Origin: Acanthamoeba sp. SK_2022b
Taxonomy: Eukaryota; Discosea; Longamoebia; Acanthamoebidae
Length of the DNA stretch: 55,816 nt
Assembly: GCA_027943245.1 (NCBI GenBank)
Contig: JANDJZ010000301.1
Coordinates: 1 to 55,816, forward strand
Direction: 5' to 3'
The notes beneath the pieces were generated by a model. It was not told where the DNA came from. It saw only the letters and a program-made list of their open reading frames with translations, and did not search any database. Shown piece by piece: positions 1-8,506 of this stretch. Each line of letters starts with the position of its first letter. The stretch's first letter is position 1. A program made the position numbers and the translations under genes.

Positions 1-2
1 CC

Positions 3-326
3 TATCTCACCGCCTATGCCGCGCGACCGCAGCGGGCCGAGCCCCTGTGCGAGCTGACGCGCTACCACCGCGAGCGGTCCGAGTTCGCCCTGGCCTGCCT
101 CTATGCGCACCAGGCCGCCGCGCTGCCGCGCCCGGCCGAGGACATCCTGTTCATCGACGCCCAGGTCTATGCCTGGCGCGCACTGGACGAGCTGGCCGTC
201 AGCGCCTTCTACACCCCGCTGCGCGACCTGGGCCGCGCCGCGCTGCAGCAGTTGCTGGCCGAACGCCGCTACCCTGCCAGCGAGCAGGCACGCATCGAGG
301 CCAATCGCCCCTTCTATGGCCTGTAG
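3..326 (+). CDS. C-terminal end of a probable glycosyltransferase (partial)
   Basis: An open frame enters from the left edge and ends at TAG 324-326, giving 107 residues. The tail is rich in Ala, Leu and Arg. It has an [10 protein letters not shown]...[10 protein letters not shown] stretch and ends in [11 protein letters not shown]. Similar endings (a DELAVSAYY-like block, then a Leu-rich helix and R(I/L)EANLRFY) are known at the C-terminus of family 2 glycosyltransferases that carry helical TPR-like repeats. The glycosyltransferase domain itself would lie outside the window, so the call rests only on this tail. It is followed 27-36 bases later by the next gene on the same strand. Confidence 0.5.
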   Translation, partial: YLTAYAARPQRAEPLCELTRYHRERSEFALACLYAHQAAALPRPAEDILFIDAQVYAWRALDELAVSAFYTPLRDLGRAALQQLLAERRYPASEQARIEANRPFYGL

Positions 327-361
327 CCGCCTGGGCCGGGCGGCCTGCGACAATGGCCGCC

Positions 362-1420
362 ATGCCGCACACCACCTCCCCCTGGCTGCATGAAGCCATC
401 AACCGCATCGAGGCCGACTACCAGCGCAGTGCCGACACGCACCTGATACCGCTGCCCCTGCCCGGCCTTGCCGGCCTGGGGATCGACCTCTACCTCAAGG
501 ACGAATCCACCCATCCCACGGGCAGCCTCAAGCACCGGCTGGCGCGCTCGCTGTTTCTCTATGCGCTGTGCAATGGCTGGGTGCACGAGGGATCGACCAT
601 CGTCGAGGCATCGAGCGGCTCCACGGCCGTGAGCGAGGCCTACTTCGCGCGCCTGCTGGGCCTGCCCTTCGTGGCCGTGATGCCGCGCAGCACCTCGGTG
701 GAGAAGATTGCACTGATCGAGTTCTACGGCGGCCGCTGCCATCTGGTGGACAGCGCCGCCCAGGTCTATGACGAGGCACGCGCCGTGGCCGCGCAGGCCG
801 GCGGCCACTACATGGACCAGTTCACCTATGCCGAGCGCGCCACCGACTGGCGTGGCAACAACAATATTGCGGAGAGCATGTTCACCCAGATGCGGCGCGA
901 GCGCCATGCCGTGCCGCGCTGGATCGTGGTGGGCGCGGGCACGGGCGGCACCAGTGCCACCATCGGCCGCTACGTGCGTTTCCAGCGCCATGCCACGGGC
1001 ATCTGCGTGGCCGACCCCGAGGGCTCGGTGTTCGCCGCCTACCACCGCACGGGCGATGCCACCCTCACCGCGCCGGGCTCGCGCATCGAGGGCATAGGCC
1101 GCCCGCGCGTGGAGCCCAGCTTTGTGCGCACGCTGGTGGACCGCATGGAGGAAGTGGCGGACTGCGATTCCCTGGCCGCCATGCGCAGCCTGTCCGCACT
1201 GCTGGGCCGGCGCGTGGGGCCGTCCACGGGCACCAACTACGTGGCCATGCTCAGGCTGGCCAGCGAGATGCGCCAGCGCGGCGAGCAGGGCTCCATTCTT
1301 TCGCTGCTGTGCGATGCGGGCGAGCGCTACCTGCCCACCTACCATGATGCGGACTGGGTGATGCAGCGCATCGGCGACTGCGGGCCGGCCCAGGCGCGCA
1401 TCGCGCAGTTGCAAAGCTGA
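362..1420 (+). CDS. PLP-dependent cysteine-synthase-like enzyme
   Basis: The product has about 352 residues and the fold-type II PLP enzyme pattern of the cysteine synthase/cystathionine beta-synthase family. The lysine expected to bind PLP lies in [10 protein letters not shown] Ser-rich substrate loop reads [12 protein letters not shown], and the glycine-rich phosphate loop is [13 protein letters not shown]. The family makes or breaks carbon-sulfur bonds of cysteine in the cytoplasm. This subgroup also includes cysteine desulfhydrases of the Cds1 type, so the direction of the reaction is not settled by sequence. ATG 362 (MPHTTSP) is chosen; ATG 353 (MAAMPHT) is possible and neither has a clear ribosome site. 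The stop is 3 bases before the next start, so the two are probably co-transcribed. Confidence 0.8.
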   Translation: MPHTTSPWLHEAINRIEADYQRSADTHLIPLPLPGLAGLGIDLYLKDESTHPTGSLKHRLARSLFLYALCNGWVHEGSTIVEASSGSTAVSEAYFARLLGLPFVAVMPRSTSVEKIALIEFYGGRCHLVDSAAQVYDEARAVAAQAGGHYMDQFTYAERATDWRGNNNIAESMFTQMRRERHAVPRWIVVGAGTGGTSATIGRYVRFQRHATGICVADPEGSVFAAYHRTGDATLTAPGSRIEGIGRPRVEPSFVRTLVDRMEEVADCDSLAAMRSLSALLGRRVGPSTGTNYVAMLRLASEMRQRGEQGSILSLLCDAGERYLPTYHDADWVMQRIGDCGPAQARIAQLQS

Positions 1421-1423
1421 TCC

Positions 1424-2536
1424 ATGATGCCCCTGCCCCGCCGCCATCTGCTGGGCCTGGCTGCCGGCCTGGGCCTGGCGGCGGCAGGACTGCCCGCCCA
1501 GGCACTGCCGACACGCACGCTGGTTTTTCCGCGCGACCACGGTAGCCACCCGGAGCTGCGCACCGAGTGGTGGTACATCACCGGCCAGGCACGCGCGGCG
1601 GGCCGGGCCTGGGGTTTCCAGATCACCTTCTTCCGGTCGCGCGTGCAGGCCACGCAGGAGCTGCGCTCCGCCTTTGCGGCGCGCCAGCTGCTGTTTGCCC
1701 ATGCGGCGCTGTGCGATGTGCAGGGCGCCCGCCTGCACCACGACCAGCGCATTGCGCGCGCAGGCTTTGGCATTGCCCAGGCCAGCGAGGCCGATGCCGA
1801 CGTGCAGCTGCAGGACTGGTCGCTGCAGCGCACCGATGAAGGCGCTGCCGAGCGCTATACCACGCGCCTGCGCAGCAGCACATTCGCCCTGGACCTGCAC
1901 TTTGACACCCGCCTGCCCCCCTTGCTGCAGGGCCGCGCCGGCCTGTCGCGCAAGGGTCCCGAACCCGAGCAGGCCAGCTACTACTACAGCCGCCCGCAAC
2001 TGCAGGTGAGCGGCACGCTGGAGCTGGCAGGCCAGCGCATGGCGATAGAAGCCGCACGCGAGCCCGGCGACAACCGCGCCTGGCTGGACCATGAATGGAG
2101 CCAGGCCCTGCTGCACCCCGAGGCCGTGGGCTGGGACTGGATAGGCATGAACCTGTTCGACGGCGGCGCGCTCACGGCCTTTCGCGTGCGACGGGCGGAT
2201 GGCAGCGCGTTGTGGGCCGGCGGCTCGCTGCGCGGTGTGGATGGCACGCTGCAGGTCTTCGCCCACGATGCAGTGCAGTTCACGCCGCTGCGCCACTGGA
2301 GCAGCCCTGCCAGCGGAGCGCGCTACCCCGTGCAATGGCAGGTGGACACGCCCGCAGGCCGCTTCACCGTGAACGCCCTGGTCGATGACCAGGAGCTGGA
2401 CAGCAGCGCCTCCACCGGCGCCATCTACTGGGAGGGCCTGTGCAGCCTGCAAAAGCCCACCGGCCCGGGCCAGGAGGCGCGAGCCGGTCAGGGATATCTG
2501 GAGATGACGGGCTACGCCCGGCCGCTGCAGTTGTAG
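1424..2536 (+). CDS. Exported CrtC/AttH-type lipocalin-like protein
   Basis: The product has 370 residues. The N-terminus has a twin-arginine-like RRHLLGLAAG stretch followed by a hydrophobic segment and AQA, which suggests export to the periplasm, possibly through Tat. The mature part has the signature of the AttH/carotenoid 1,2-hydratase (CrtC) family: an early TEWWYITG block, repeated beta-rich motifs, and a central WLDHEWSQ followed by WDWIGMNLFDGG. Characterised members hydrate carotenoids, but most relatives outside phototrophs are annotated as AttH-like proteins of unknown role linked to ABC transporters. No carotenoid genes are nearby, so a carotenoid function is not supported here. 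ATG 1427 is an equally possible start. Confidence 0.75.
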   Translation: MMPLPRRHLLGLAAGLGLAAAGLPAQALPTRTLVFPRDHGSHPELRTEWWYITGQARAAGRAWGFQITFFRSRVQATQELRSAFAARQLLFAHAALCDVQGARLHHDQRIARAGFGIAQASEADADVQLQDWSLQRTDEGAAERYTTRLRSSTFALDLHFDTRLPPLLQGRAGLSRKGPEPEQASYYYSRPQLQVSGTLELAGQRMAIEAAREPGDNRAWLDHEWSQALLHPEAVGWDWIGMNLFDGGALTAFRVRRADGSALWAGGSLRGVDGTLQVFAHDAVQFTPLRHWSSPASGARYPVQWQVDTPAGRFTVNALVDDQELDSSASTGAIYWEGLCSLQKPTGPGQEARAGQGYLEMTGYARPLQL

Positions 2537-2570
2537 CTATGGCAGTCAACAGCATGGGCACGTAGCCCAC

Positions 2571-2615
2571 CCCCTTGAAACCGTCCCAACCCGGCTCTCA
2601 AGGGGTACGCTTTTT
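2571..2615 (+). terminator. Possible intrinsic terminator between attH-like gene and livM
   Basis: CCCCTTGA (2571-2578) is repeated inverted as TCAAGGGG (2598-2605), and a short T run follows at 2611-2615. On the plus strand this could end transcription of the attH-like gene. The right arm overlaps the livM stop codon (2598-2600) of the convergent operon. The 19-base loop and the 5-base gap before the T run make it weak. Confidence 0.35.
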
Positions 2616-3596
2616 CTGCAGCCGGACGATCAGCTCGCCCATGATGCCCTTGCGGAACAGCAGCACGCAGACCACGAAGATCAGGCCCGTGACGATGGTC
2701 ACCGACTCGCCCAGCGTGGAGAACCACTCCACGCCTGTGAGGCGCTGCAGGAAGAGGCCGAACTCGCCGATCTTGTTCTCCAGCATGACCACCACGGCCG
2801 AGCCCAGGATGGGGCCGGACAGCGTGCCCAGGCCGCCCATCAGCGTCATCAGGATCACGTGGCCGGAGGTGGTCCAGTGCACATCCGACAGCGTGGCAAA
2901 GCCCAGCACCATGGTCTTGAGCGAACCGGCCAGGCCCGTGAGCGCGGCCGAGATCACGAAGGCCAGCAGCTTGAAGCGCGCCACGTCGTAGCCCAGCGAG
3001 GTCGCGCGCGGCTCGTTCTCCTTGATGGCCTTGAGCACCTGGCCGAAGGGCGAGTGGATGGTGCGCACGATCAGCAGGAAGGCCAGGACCACGATGACCA
3101 GCGTGACGTAGTACATGGTCATGTCGCTGGCCAGGTCGATGAGGCCGAACAGCTTGCCGCGCGGCACGCCCTGCAGCCCGTCCTCGCCGCCCGTGAAGGG
3201 CGCCTGCAGGCACACGAAGAACAGCATCTGGGCCAGCGCCAGCGTGATCATGGAAAAGTAGATGCCCTGGCGGCGGATGGCCAGCCAGCCGAAGATCAGC
3301 CCCAGCAGCGCGCCGCCGGCCGTGCCGGCCAGCATGGCCAGCTCGGGCGTGAAGCCCCAGCCCTTGATGGCGTAGCCCGTCACATAGGCCGCGCCGCCCA
3401 GGAAGGCCGCGTGGCCGAAGGACAGCAGGCCCGTGTAGCCCAGCAGCAGGTTGAAGGCCGAGGCGAACAGTGCGAAGCACATGAGCTTCATCACGAACAC
3501 CGGATACGCGCCCAGCAGGGGCGCCACCAGCAGGCCCAGCAGCAGCAGGCCATAGCCCCAGGGGGCAATGCGTTGAACGAGAGTCTTGGATTTCAT
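2598..3596 (-). CDS. livM: Branched-chain amino acid type ABC transporter permease (LivM)
   Basis: The product has 332 residues and is strongly hydrophobic with many predicted membrane spans. It has the LivM family pattern: an N-terminal GLLLLGLLVAPLL helix, the YTGLLSFGHAAFLG block, and a cytoplasmic coupling region KAIKENEPRATSLGYDVARFK. The protein forms half of the inner-membrane channel of a HAAT-family importer, paired with LivH. It is the last gene of the five-gene livG-livF-SBP-livH-livM cluster, 27 bases behind livH. The substrate may be a branched-chain amino acid, an amide or an aromatic acid; the permease does not tell which. Confidence 0.9.
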   Translation of the reverse strand: MKSKTLVQRIAPWGYGLLLLGLLVAPLLGAYPVFVMKLMCFALFASAFNLLLGYTGLLSFGHAAFLGGAAYVTGYAIKGWGFTPELAMLAGTAGGALLGLIFGWLAIRRQGIYFSMITLALAQMLFFVCLQAPFTGGEDGLQGVPRGKLFGLIDLASDMTMYYVTLVIVVLAFLLIVRTIHSPFGQVLKAIKENEPRATSLGYDVARFKLLAFVISAALTGLAGSLKTMVLGFATLSDVHWTTSGHVILMTLMGGLGTLSGPILGSAVVVMLENKIGEFGLFLQRLTGVEWFSTLGESVTIVTGLIFVVCVLLFRKGIMGELIVRLQKKRTP

Positions 3597-3623
3597 GTGG
3601 TCGGCCCCTTGTCCTCGTTCTTG

Positions 3624-4508
3624 TTATTTCTCTTTGCCGAACAGGCCGGCGGGGCGGATGAGCAAAACGATGACCATGATGAAGAACACCACGGTGGACG
3701 ATGCCTCGGGCCAGAAGACCTTGGTCAGGCCCTCGATCACCCCCAGGCCCAGGCCGGTGAGGATGGAGCCCATGATGGAGCCCATGCCTCCGATCACCAC
3801 CACGGCGAAGACCACGATGATGAGGTTCTGCCCCATCAGCGGCGTGACCTGGTAGACGGGCGCCGCCAGCACGCCGGCAAACGCCGCCAGCGCCGCGCCG
3901 AAGGCATAGGTCAGCGTGATCATCACGGGCACGTTGACGCCGAAGGCCTCGACCAGGCGCGGGTTCTCGGTGCCGGCCCGCAGGTAGGCGCCGATGCGCG
4001 TCTTCTCGATCATGAACCAGGTGGCCACGCAGACCACGATGGAGGCGAGCACCACCCATGCGCGGTAGTTGGGCAGGATCATGAAGCCCAGGTTGGTCGC
4101 GCCCTCCAGCAGCTCGGGCGTGTCATAGCCCAGGCCCGAGACGCCGTAGACCGAGCGGAACAGCCCCTCGATCAGCAGCGACAGGCCCAGGGTCAGCAGC
4201 AGGCCGTAGAGATGGTCGAGCTTGTAGATCCAGCGCAACAGGAAGCGCTCGATCAGCACCCCCAGCAGGCCCACCAGCAGCGGCGACAGCACCAGCATCA
4301 CCCAGTAGTTGATGTTGAAGTAGCTCATGGCCATCCAGGTGACCATGGCGCCCAGCATGAACAACGCGCCGTGGGCGAAGTTGATCACGTTGAGCAGGCC
4401 GAAGATCACCGCCAGCCCCAGGCTGAGGATGGCGTAGAACGAGCCGTTGACCAGCCCCAGAAGGAGCTGGCTCATCAGGCCTGGCAGGGAAACACCAAAG
4501 ATTTCCAT
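3624..4508 (-). CDS. livH: Branched-chain amino acid type ABC transporter permease (LivH)
   Basis: The product has 294 residues with several membrane spans. LivH family features are the early GLVNGSFYAILSLGLAVIFG block, the NFAHGALFMLGA motif, and the coupling loop GAYLRAGTENPRLVEAFGVN. It pairs with LivM to form the permease in the inner membrane. It lies 57 bases behind the substrate-binding protein gene and 27 bases before livM, consistent with one transcript. Length is normal for the family. Confidence 0.9.
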   Translation of the reverse strand: MEIFGVSLPGLMSQLLLGLVNGSFYAILSLGLAVIFGLLNVINFAHGALFMLGAMVTWMAMSYFNINYWVMLVLSPLLVGLLGVLIERFLLRWIYKLDHLYGLLLTLGLSLLIEGLFRSVYGVSGLGYDTPELLEGATNLGFMILPNYRAWVVLASIVVCVATWFMIEKTRIGAYLRAGTENPRLVEAFGVNVPVMITLTYAFGAALAAFAGVLAAPVYQVTPLMGQNLIIVVFAVVVIGGMGSIMGSILTGLGLGVIEGLTKVFWPEASSTVVFFIMVIVLLIRPAGLFGKEK

Positions 4509-4565
4509 GGGATGCAGCTGTCGTGGTTGGCCGGGTGGCGGTTGGGGGTCAGTGGCGGCGCGGCG

Positions 4566-5762
4566 TTACTTCCACAGCGCGCACTTGGTCTCGGCCTTGG
4601 TGGTCCAGACCTGGTCGGCGGGCAGCGTGGCCACGACCTTCAGGTAGTCCCAGGGCTTCTTGGACTCGGCGGGCTTCTTGACCTCGACCAGGTACATGTC
4701 GTGGGCAAAGGTGCCGTCGGGACGGATCGAGCCCTTGCCGTAGAAATCGTCGATGGGCGTGCTCTTGAGATGGGCCATGACCTTGTCGGCATCCGTGGAC
4801 TTCACGGCCTGCACGGCCTTGAGGTAGCTGGTCACGGCCGAGTAGTCGGCGGCCTGGATGGAGGTGGGCATGCGCTTGGTCTTGGCAAAGAAGCGCTCGG
4901 CGAACTTGCGCGCCGCGTCGTTCTGGTCCCAGTACCAGCTGGTGGTGAACTGCATGCCTTCGGTGTTCTTCAGGCCCAGGCTGTGGATGTCGGTCAGGAA
5001 CACCAGCAGGCCCACGGTCTTCATGCTCTTGTTGATGCCGAATTCCTTGGCCGCCTTGATGGCGTTGATGGTGTCGCCACCGGCATTGGCCAGGCCCAAG
5101 ATCTGGGCCTTGGAGGCCTGCGCCTGCAGCAAGAAGGACGAGAAGTCCGAGGCATTGAGCGGATGCTTGACGCCGCCCACCACCTTGCCGCCCTTGGCCT
5201 TGATCACCGCCGTGGTGTCGTTCTCCAGCGCGTGGCCGAAGGCGTAGTCTGCCGTCAGGAAGAACCAGTCCTTGCCGCCGCGCTCCACCACGGCCGTGCC
5301 CGTGCCCTTGGCCAGGGCCACGGTGTCATAGGCGTAGTGCACGGTGTAGGGATTGCACTGCTCGTTGGTCAGCGCCGACGAGCCTGCGCCGCTGTTGAAG
5401 TGCACGCGCTTTTTCTCATTGGCCACCTGCGACACCGCCAGGGCCGTGCCGGAGTTGGTGCCGCTGAACACCAGCGAGATACCCTGCGTGTCCACCCACT
5501 CGCGCACCTTGGAGGCGGCGATGTCGGCCTTGTTCTGGTGGTCGGCGCTCAGCAGCTCGATGGGCTGGCCCAGCACCTTGCCGCCGAAGTCATCGATGGC
5601 CATCTGCATCGCGGTGACGGCATTCTTGCCTTCCACGTCCGCATAGAGGCTGGACATGTCGGTCACGAAGCCGATCTTCACCTTCTCCTGTGCCATGGCA
5701 AGCGGGCTGGCCAGGCCGGCGGCGGCCAGCATGCACGACAGTGCGGTCAGTTTTGCTTTCAT
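4566..5762 (-). CDS. Periplasmic substrate-binding protein of the Liv-type ABC importer
   Basis: The product has 398 residues. A Sec signal peptide is visible (MKAKLTALSCMLAAAG... with cleavage likely after AMA, near residue 24). The mature protein begins QEKVKIGFVTDMSSLYAD, typical of type 1 periplasmic binding proteins (LivJ/LivK-like) that capture the ligand and deliver it to LivHM. The ligand cannot be read from sequence; related proteins bind branched-chain amino acids, amides, urea or aromatic acids. The gene sits between livF and livH, the usual place for a dedicated binding protein in betaproteobacterial clusters. A 100-base gap separates it from livF. Confidence 0.88.
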   Translation of the reverse strand: MKAKLTALSCMLAAAGLASPLAMAQEKVKIGFVTDMSSLYADVEGKNAVTAMQMAIDDFGGKVLGQPIELLSADHQNKADIAASKVREWVDTQGISLVFSGTNSGTALAVSQVANEKKRVHFNSGAGSSALTNEQCNPYTVHYAYDTVALAKGTGTAVVERGGKDWFFLTADYAFGHALENDTTAVIKAKGGKVVGGVKHPLNASDFSSFLLQAQASKAQILGLANAGGDTINAIKAAKEFGINKSMKTVGLLVFLTDIHSLGLKNTEGMQFTTSWYWDQNDAARKFAERFFAKTKRMPTSIQAADYSAVTSYLKAVQAVKSTDADKVMAHLKSTPIDDFYGKGSIRPDGTFAHDMYLVEVKKPAESKKPWDYLKVVATLPADQVWTTKAETKCALWK

Positions 5763-5862
5763 TGGTGTCTCCTTCGCGTTGATGTCTTGGGTTTTTTGTC
5801 ACAGGGCCATGGCAGGAATGCAGCCGGCGAGCCCCAGGCGCCAGCCACGATGGATATCCGGG

Positions 5863-6573
5863 TCAGACTCCGAGCAGTTCGTTGAGCACGGGCATCTTGG
5901 CCTGCAGCTCGGCCGCGCCGAAACGCTCGACCACATGGCCGTGCTCGACCACGTAGAAGCGGTCGGCCAGCGGCGCCGCGAAGTGGAAGTTCTGCTCCAC
6001 CATCACCACGGTGTAGCCCTTGGTGCGCAGCATGGTGATCATGCGGGCCAGCGCCTGCACGATGACGGGGGCCAGGCCTTCGGAGATCTCGTCGAGCAGC
6101 AGCAGCCGCGCGCCGGTACGCAAAATGCGCGCCACCGCCAGCATCTGCTGCTCGCCGCCCGACAGGCGCGTGCCCTGGCTGTGGCGGCGCTCGGCCAGGT
6201 TGGGGAACATGGCGTAGATCTCGTCTACGCTCATGCCCTGCTGGCCGGTCTTGAGCGGTGGCGGCAGCATCAGGTTCTCCTCGCACGAGAGGCTGGAGAA
6301 GATGCCGCGCTCTTCCGGGCAGTAGCCCACGCCCAGGTGGGCAATGCGGTGCGTGGGCAGGTGGATGGCCTCCACGCCATTGATCCTGATCGAGCCCTTG
6401 CGTGCGCCCGTCAGCCCCATGATGGCGCGCAGCGTGGACGTGCGGCCCGCGCCGTTGCGCCCCAGCAGCGTGACTACCTCGCCGGGCTGGACCACCAGGT
6501 CCATGCCGTGCAGCACATGGGATTCGCCATACCAGGCCTGCAGGCCCTTGATTTCCAATGCCGGTGCAGTCAT
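5863..6573 (-). CDS. livF: Liv-type ABC transporter ATP-binding protein (LivF), Walker A Lys replaced by Arg
   Basis: The product has 236 residues, normal for LivF. It contains the ABC signature LSGGEQQMLAVARIL, the Walker B LLLLDEISEGLAP and a switch histidine region VMVEQNF. The Walker A loop at residues 38-45 reads GRNGAGRT, so the usual lysine is arginine at residue 44 (codon CGC on the minus strand, 6442-6444). LivF couples ATP hydrolysis to transport together with LivG at the cytoplasmic face. The gene follows livG with a 1-base gap. Confidence 0.9.
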   Translation of the reverse strand: MTAPALEIKGLQAWYGESHVLHGMDLVVQPGEVVTLLGRNGAGRTSTLRAIMGLTGARKGSIRINGVEAIHLPTHRIAHLGVGYCPEERGIFSSLSCEENLMLPPPLKTGQQGMSVDEIYAMFPNLAERRHSQGTRLSGGEQQMLAVARILRTGARLLLLDEISEGLAPVIVQALARMITMLRTKGYTVVMVEQNFHFAAPLADRFYVVEHGHVVERFGAAELQAKMPVLNELLGV

Positions 6574-6574
6574 C

Positions 6575-7345
6575 TCAATGCGCTCCCTGCAACTGGCCGT
6601 CGGTGGTGCCCATATACGCTTCCATCACTTGCGGGTTGCGCGAAACTTCCTCGTATGGCCCCTCGGCCAGCACGGCGCCGCGCTGCAGCACCGTGATGCG
6701 GTCGGCGATGGTGGAGATCACCTTCATGTTGTGCTCCACCATGAGAATCGTGCGGCCGGCCGAGACCTTCTTGATCAGCTGGGTCACGCGGTCCACGTCT
6801 TCGTGGCCCATGCCCTGGGTGGGCTCGTCCAGCAGCATCAGCTCGGGCTCCATGGCCAGAGTGGTGGCGATCTCCAGCGCGCGCTTGCGGCCATAGGGCA
6901 GGTTGACGGTGACCTCGTCGGCCAGGTCCTGCAGGCCGACTTCGGACAGCAGCTGCATGGCGCGGTCATTGAGCTGCGAAAGGCTTTTTTCGCTGCGCCA
7001 GAAATGGAACTCGGTGCCCAGCTTGCGCTGCAGGCCGATGCGCACGTTCTCCAGCAGCGTGCAATGCGGGAAGACGGCCGAGATCTGGAAGGACCGGATC
7101 ACGCCACGGCGCGCGATCTGCGCCGGCGCCTCCTGCGTGATGTCCTCGCCGTTGAAACGGATGGTGCCGGAGGTGGGCTCCAGGAACTTGGTCAGCAGAT
7201 TGAAGCAGGTGGTCTTGCCTGCGCCATTGGGGCCGATCAAGGCATGGATGGAGCCGCGGCGCACCGAAAGGTCCACCTTGCTCACCGCCGTAAATCCCTT
7301 GAACTCTTTGGTCAGGTTCCGGGTTTCGAGAATAACGTCGCTCAT
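6575..7345 (-). CDS. livG: Liv-type ABC transporter ATP-binding protein (LivG)
   Basis: The product has 256 residues. Walker A is intact (GPNGAGKTT, residues 38-46), the signature is LPYGRKRALEIA as usual for LivG, and Walker B is LMLLDEPTQGM. It is the first gene of the importer operon. The start at 7345 (MSDVILETRNLTKEF) is chosen because it matches family N-termini; an in-frame extension up to 7516 looks non-coding. The ribosome site is weak (GGAG about 17 bases upstream). A CCTACGTAGG palindrome lies about 125 bases upstream. Confidence 0.9.
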   Translation of the reverse strand: MSDVILETRNLTKEFKGFTAVSKVDLSVRRGSIHALIGPNGAGKTTCFNLLTKFLEPTSGTIRFNGEDITQEAPAQIARRGVIRSFQISAVFPHCTLLENVRIGLQRKLGTEFHFWRSEKSLSQLNDRAMQLLSEVGLQDLADEVTVNLPYGRKRALEIATTLAMEPELMLLDEPTQGMGHEDVDRVTQLIKKVSAGRTILMVEHNMKVISTIADRITVLQRGAVLAEGPYEEVSRNPQVMEAYMGTTDGQLQGAH

Positions 7346-7469
7346 GTGCGCTTCGCCTGCTCCGTTGATGCTGCCAGCCGCCAACGCGTCGCCAGAGGCT
7401 CTGGTGGGCGTTGTGCAGGGTCGGACGCATCGTAGGCTTGCCGACGTTGTGCACCGCAGCGGGAAAACG

Positions 7470-7479
7470 CCTACGTAGG
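7470..7479. promoter_or_regulatory. Candidate operator: CCTACGTAGG palindrome upstream of livG
   Basis: A perfect 10-base palindrome lies about 125 bases before the livG start. On the minus strand it is followed by CGTTTTCCC. Symmetric TACGTA-centred sites are bound by some FixJ/NarL-type response regulators. Assignment to such a regulator here is inference only. Confidence 0.35.
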
Positions 7480-7826
7480 TGCTCCTAAGCACAGGCCCTG
7501 CCCCGCACTGCAGCATGGCGCATCAAGACGAGTCGCCGCAAAAACAAGAAGCAACCACTCACACTTGAAATAATCAAGCAGTCACGGGGCTGCAAGGCGC
7601 CGCGGCTGCAGGCGGGCCCTAGGGTTCTCCATCACCTCGGCCCGGCGACGCCCACGCGGAAGGCCAGAGCGCTTCCAAAGAGATAGCAAACTACCCTTTT
7701 TGCGGCTTGGCAGACAGCGACCAATGTCTGCTGCCTTACGGGAAACACCCAGGTGGGCAATCTCCCTGTGGCCTGCTCAGTCACTATGCGAAAAGCCGCG
7801 GATATGCTTGGGTTTGTCGCCCCATC

Positions 7827-7866
7827 AATTGAATGGCGACAAAGCGACTCAAAGCGCTATTCAATT
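7827..7866. repeat. Imperfect inverted repeat downstream of the DUF1178 gene
   Basis: AATTGAATGGCG (7827-7838) pairs with CGCTATTCAATT (7855-7866) with one G/T mismatch and a 16-base loop. It lies about 95 bases beyond the DUF1178 stop. There is no T run on either side, so it is not a standard intrinsic terminator. It may be an mRNA-end structure or an intergenic repeat. Confidence 0.5.
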
Positions 7867-7958
7867 AATAGTACCAGGTGATTGCCTGGCATGGGAATTG
7901 GCGATCGATCGCCATGAGCGCAATTGTCGCCGCCAAGACAGCATGTGCCCGGAGCAAG

Positions 7959-8468
7959 TTACTGCAGCGTTTCCTTGCTGCCTTGCGGCAAGGCCAATGG
8001 AACCACGGCAATGCCTTCGTCCAGCAATTGCATGGCCTGCTCGGGACTGGCCTTGCCGCGGATGGCGCGCTCTTCGGTCTCGCCATAGTGCATGCGGCGG
8101 GCTTCATCGGCAAAGCGTTCGCCCACGTCCTCGGTCTGCTGCGCGACCTTGCGCGACCACTGCAGCCAGGCGGCCTGCATGGCCTGCAATTGCTCACGCG
8201 CTTGGGGCGGCATGGCCGTTGAAGCAGCGGCTGCCGCGCTGGCGGCGGAGGCGGCTGCAGCAGGCTCTGCCGCCGCAGCCGGGGGCAAACTTGCAGGCTT
8301 GGCGCCAAGATTGATGCGGGGGGCGCTCAGGCGCTTGGTGATGTCGCTGTGGCCGCAGACGGGGCACAGCACCAGCTGGCGCTGCAGCTGGCTCTGGAAA
8401 TCCTCTTCCGAGGCGAACCAGCCCTCGAAGAGGTGGCCCTGCGGGCAATGGAGGTCGAGCACTTTCAT
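7959..8468 (-). CDS. DUF1178 family protein
   Basis: The product has 169 residues. The N-terminus has the DUF1178 pattern: MKVLDLHCPQGHLFEGWFAS, then an LVLCPVCGHSDITKRLSAPR segment. Together these give a Cys/His set (CPQGH, CPVCGH) that could bind zinc. The middle is a low-complexity Ala-rich linker, and the C-terminal half carries the helical ERAIRGKASPEQAMQLLDEG block. Function is unknown. In Burkholderiales it is usually found behind nuoN, as here; it starts 38 bases after the DUF2818 gene. Confidence 0.85.
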   Translation of the reverse strand: MKVLDLHCPQGHLFEGWFASEEDFQSQLQRQLVLCPVCGHSDITKRLSAPRINLGAKPASLPPAAAAEPAAAASAASAAAAASTAMPPQAREQLQAMQAAWLQWSRKVAQQTEDVGERFADEARRMHYGETEERAIRGKASPEQAMQLLDEGIAVVPLALPQGSKETLQ

Positions 8469-8506
8469 CGCGCACCCTCATCCATGAAGCAACCGGCACC
8501 GCGGCC

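Larger units (their letters stand above)
7346..7958. other. 613-base intergenic region upstream of livG and downstream of the DUF1178 gene
   Basis: No convincing coding sequence is present; the open frames that cross it lack family features and ribosome sites. It must contain the promoter of the liv operon (transcribed leftward) and the 3' end of the transcript coming from the DUF1178 gene. The structures I can see are the CCTACGTAGG palindrome at 7470-7479 and an imperfect inverted repeat at 7827-7866. I see no clear -35/-10 pair. Confidence 0.6.

Noticed and set aside
314..2452. Minus-strand open frame of 712 codons opposite the cysteine-synthase-like and attH-like genes
   Set aside because: It is antisense to two genes with clear family motifs.
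2859..5885. Plus-strand open frame of 1008 codons opposite the liv operon
   Set aside because: It crosses three real genes in antisense and is compositionally biased.
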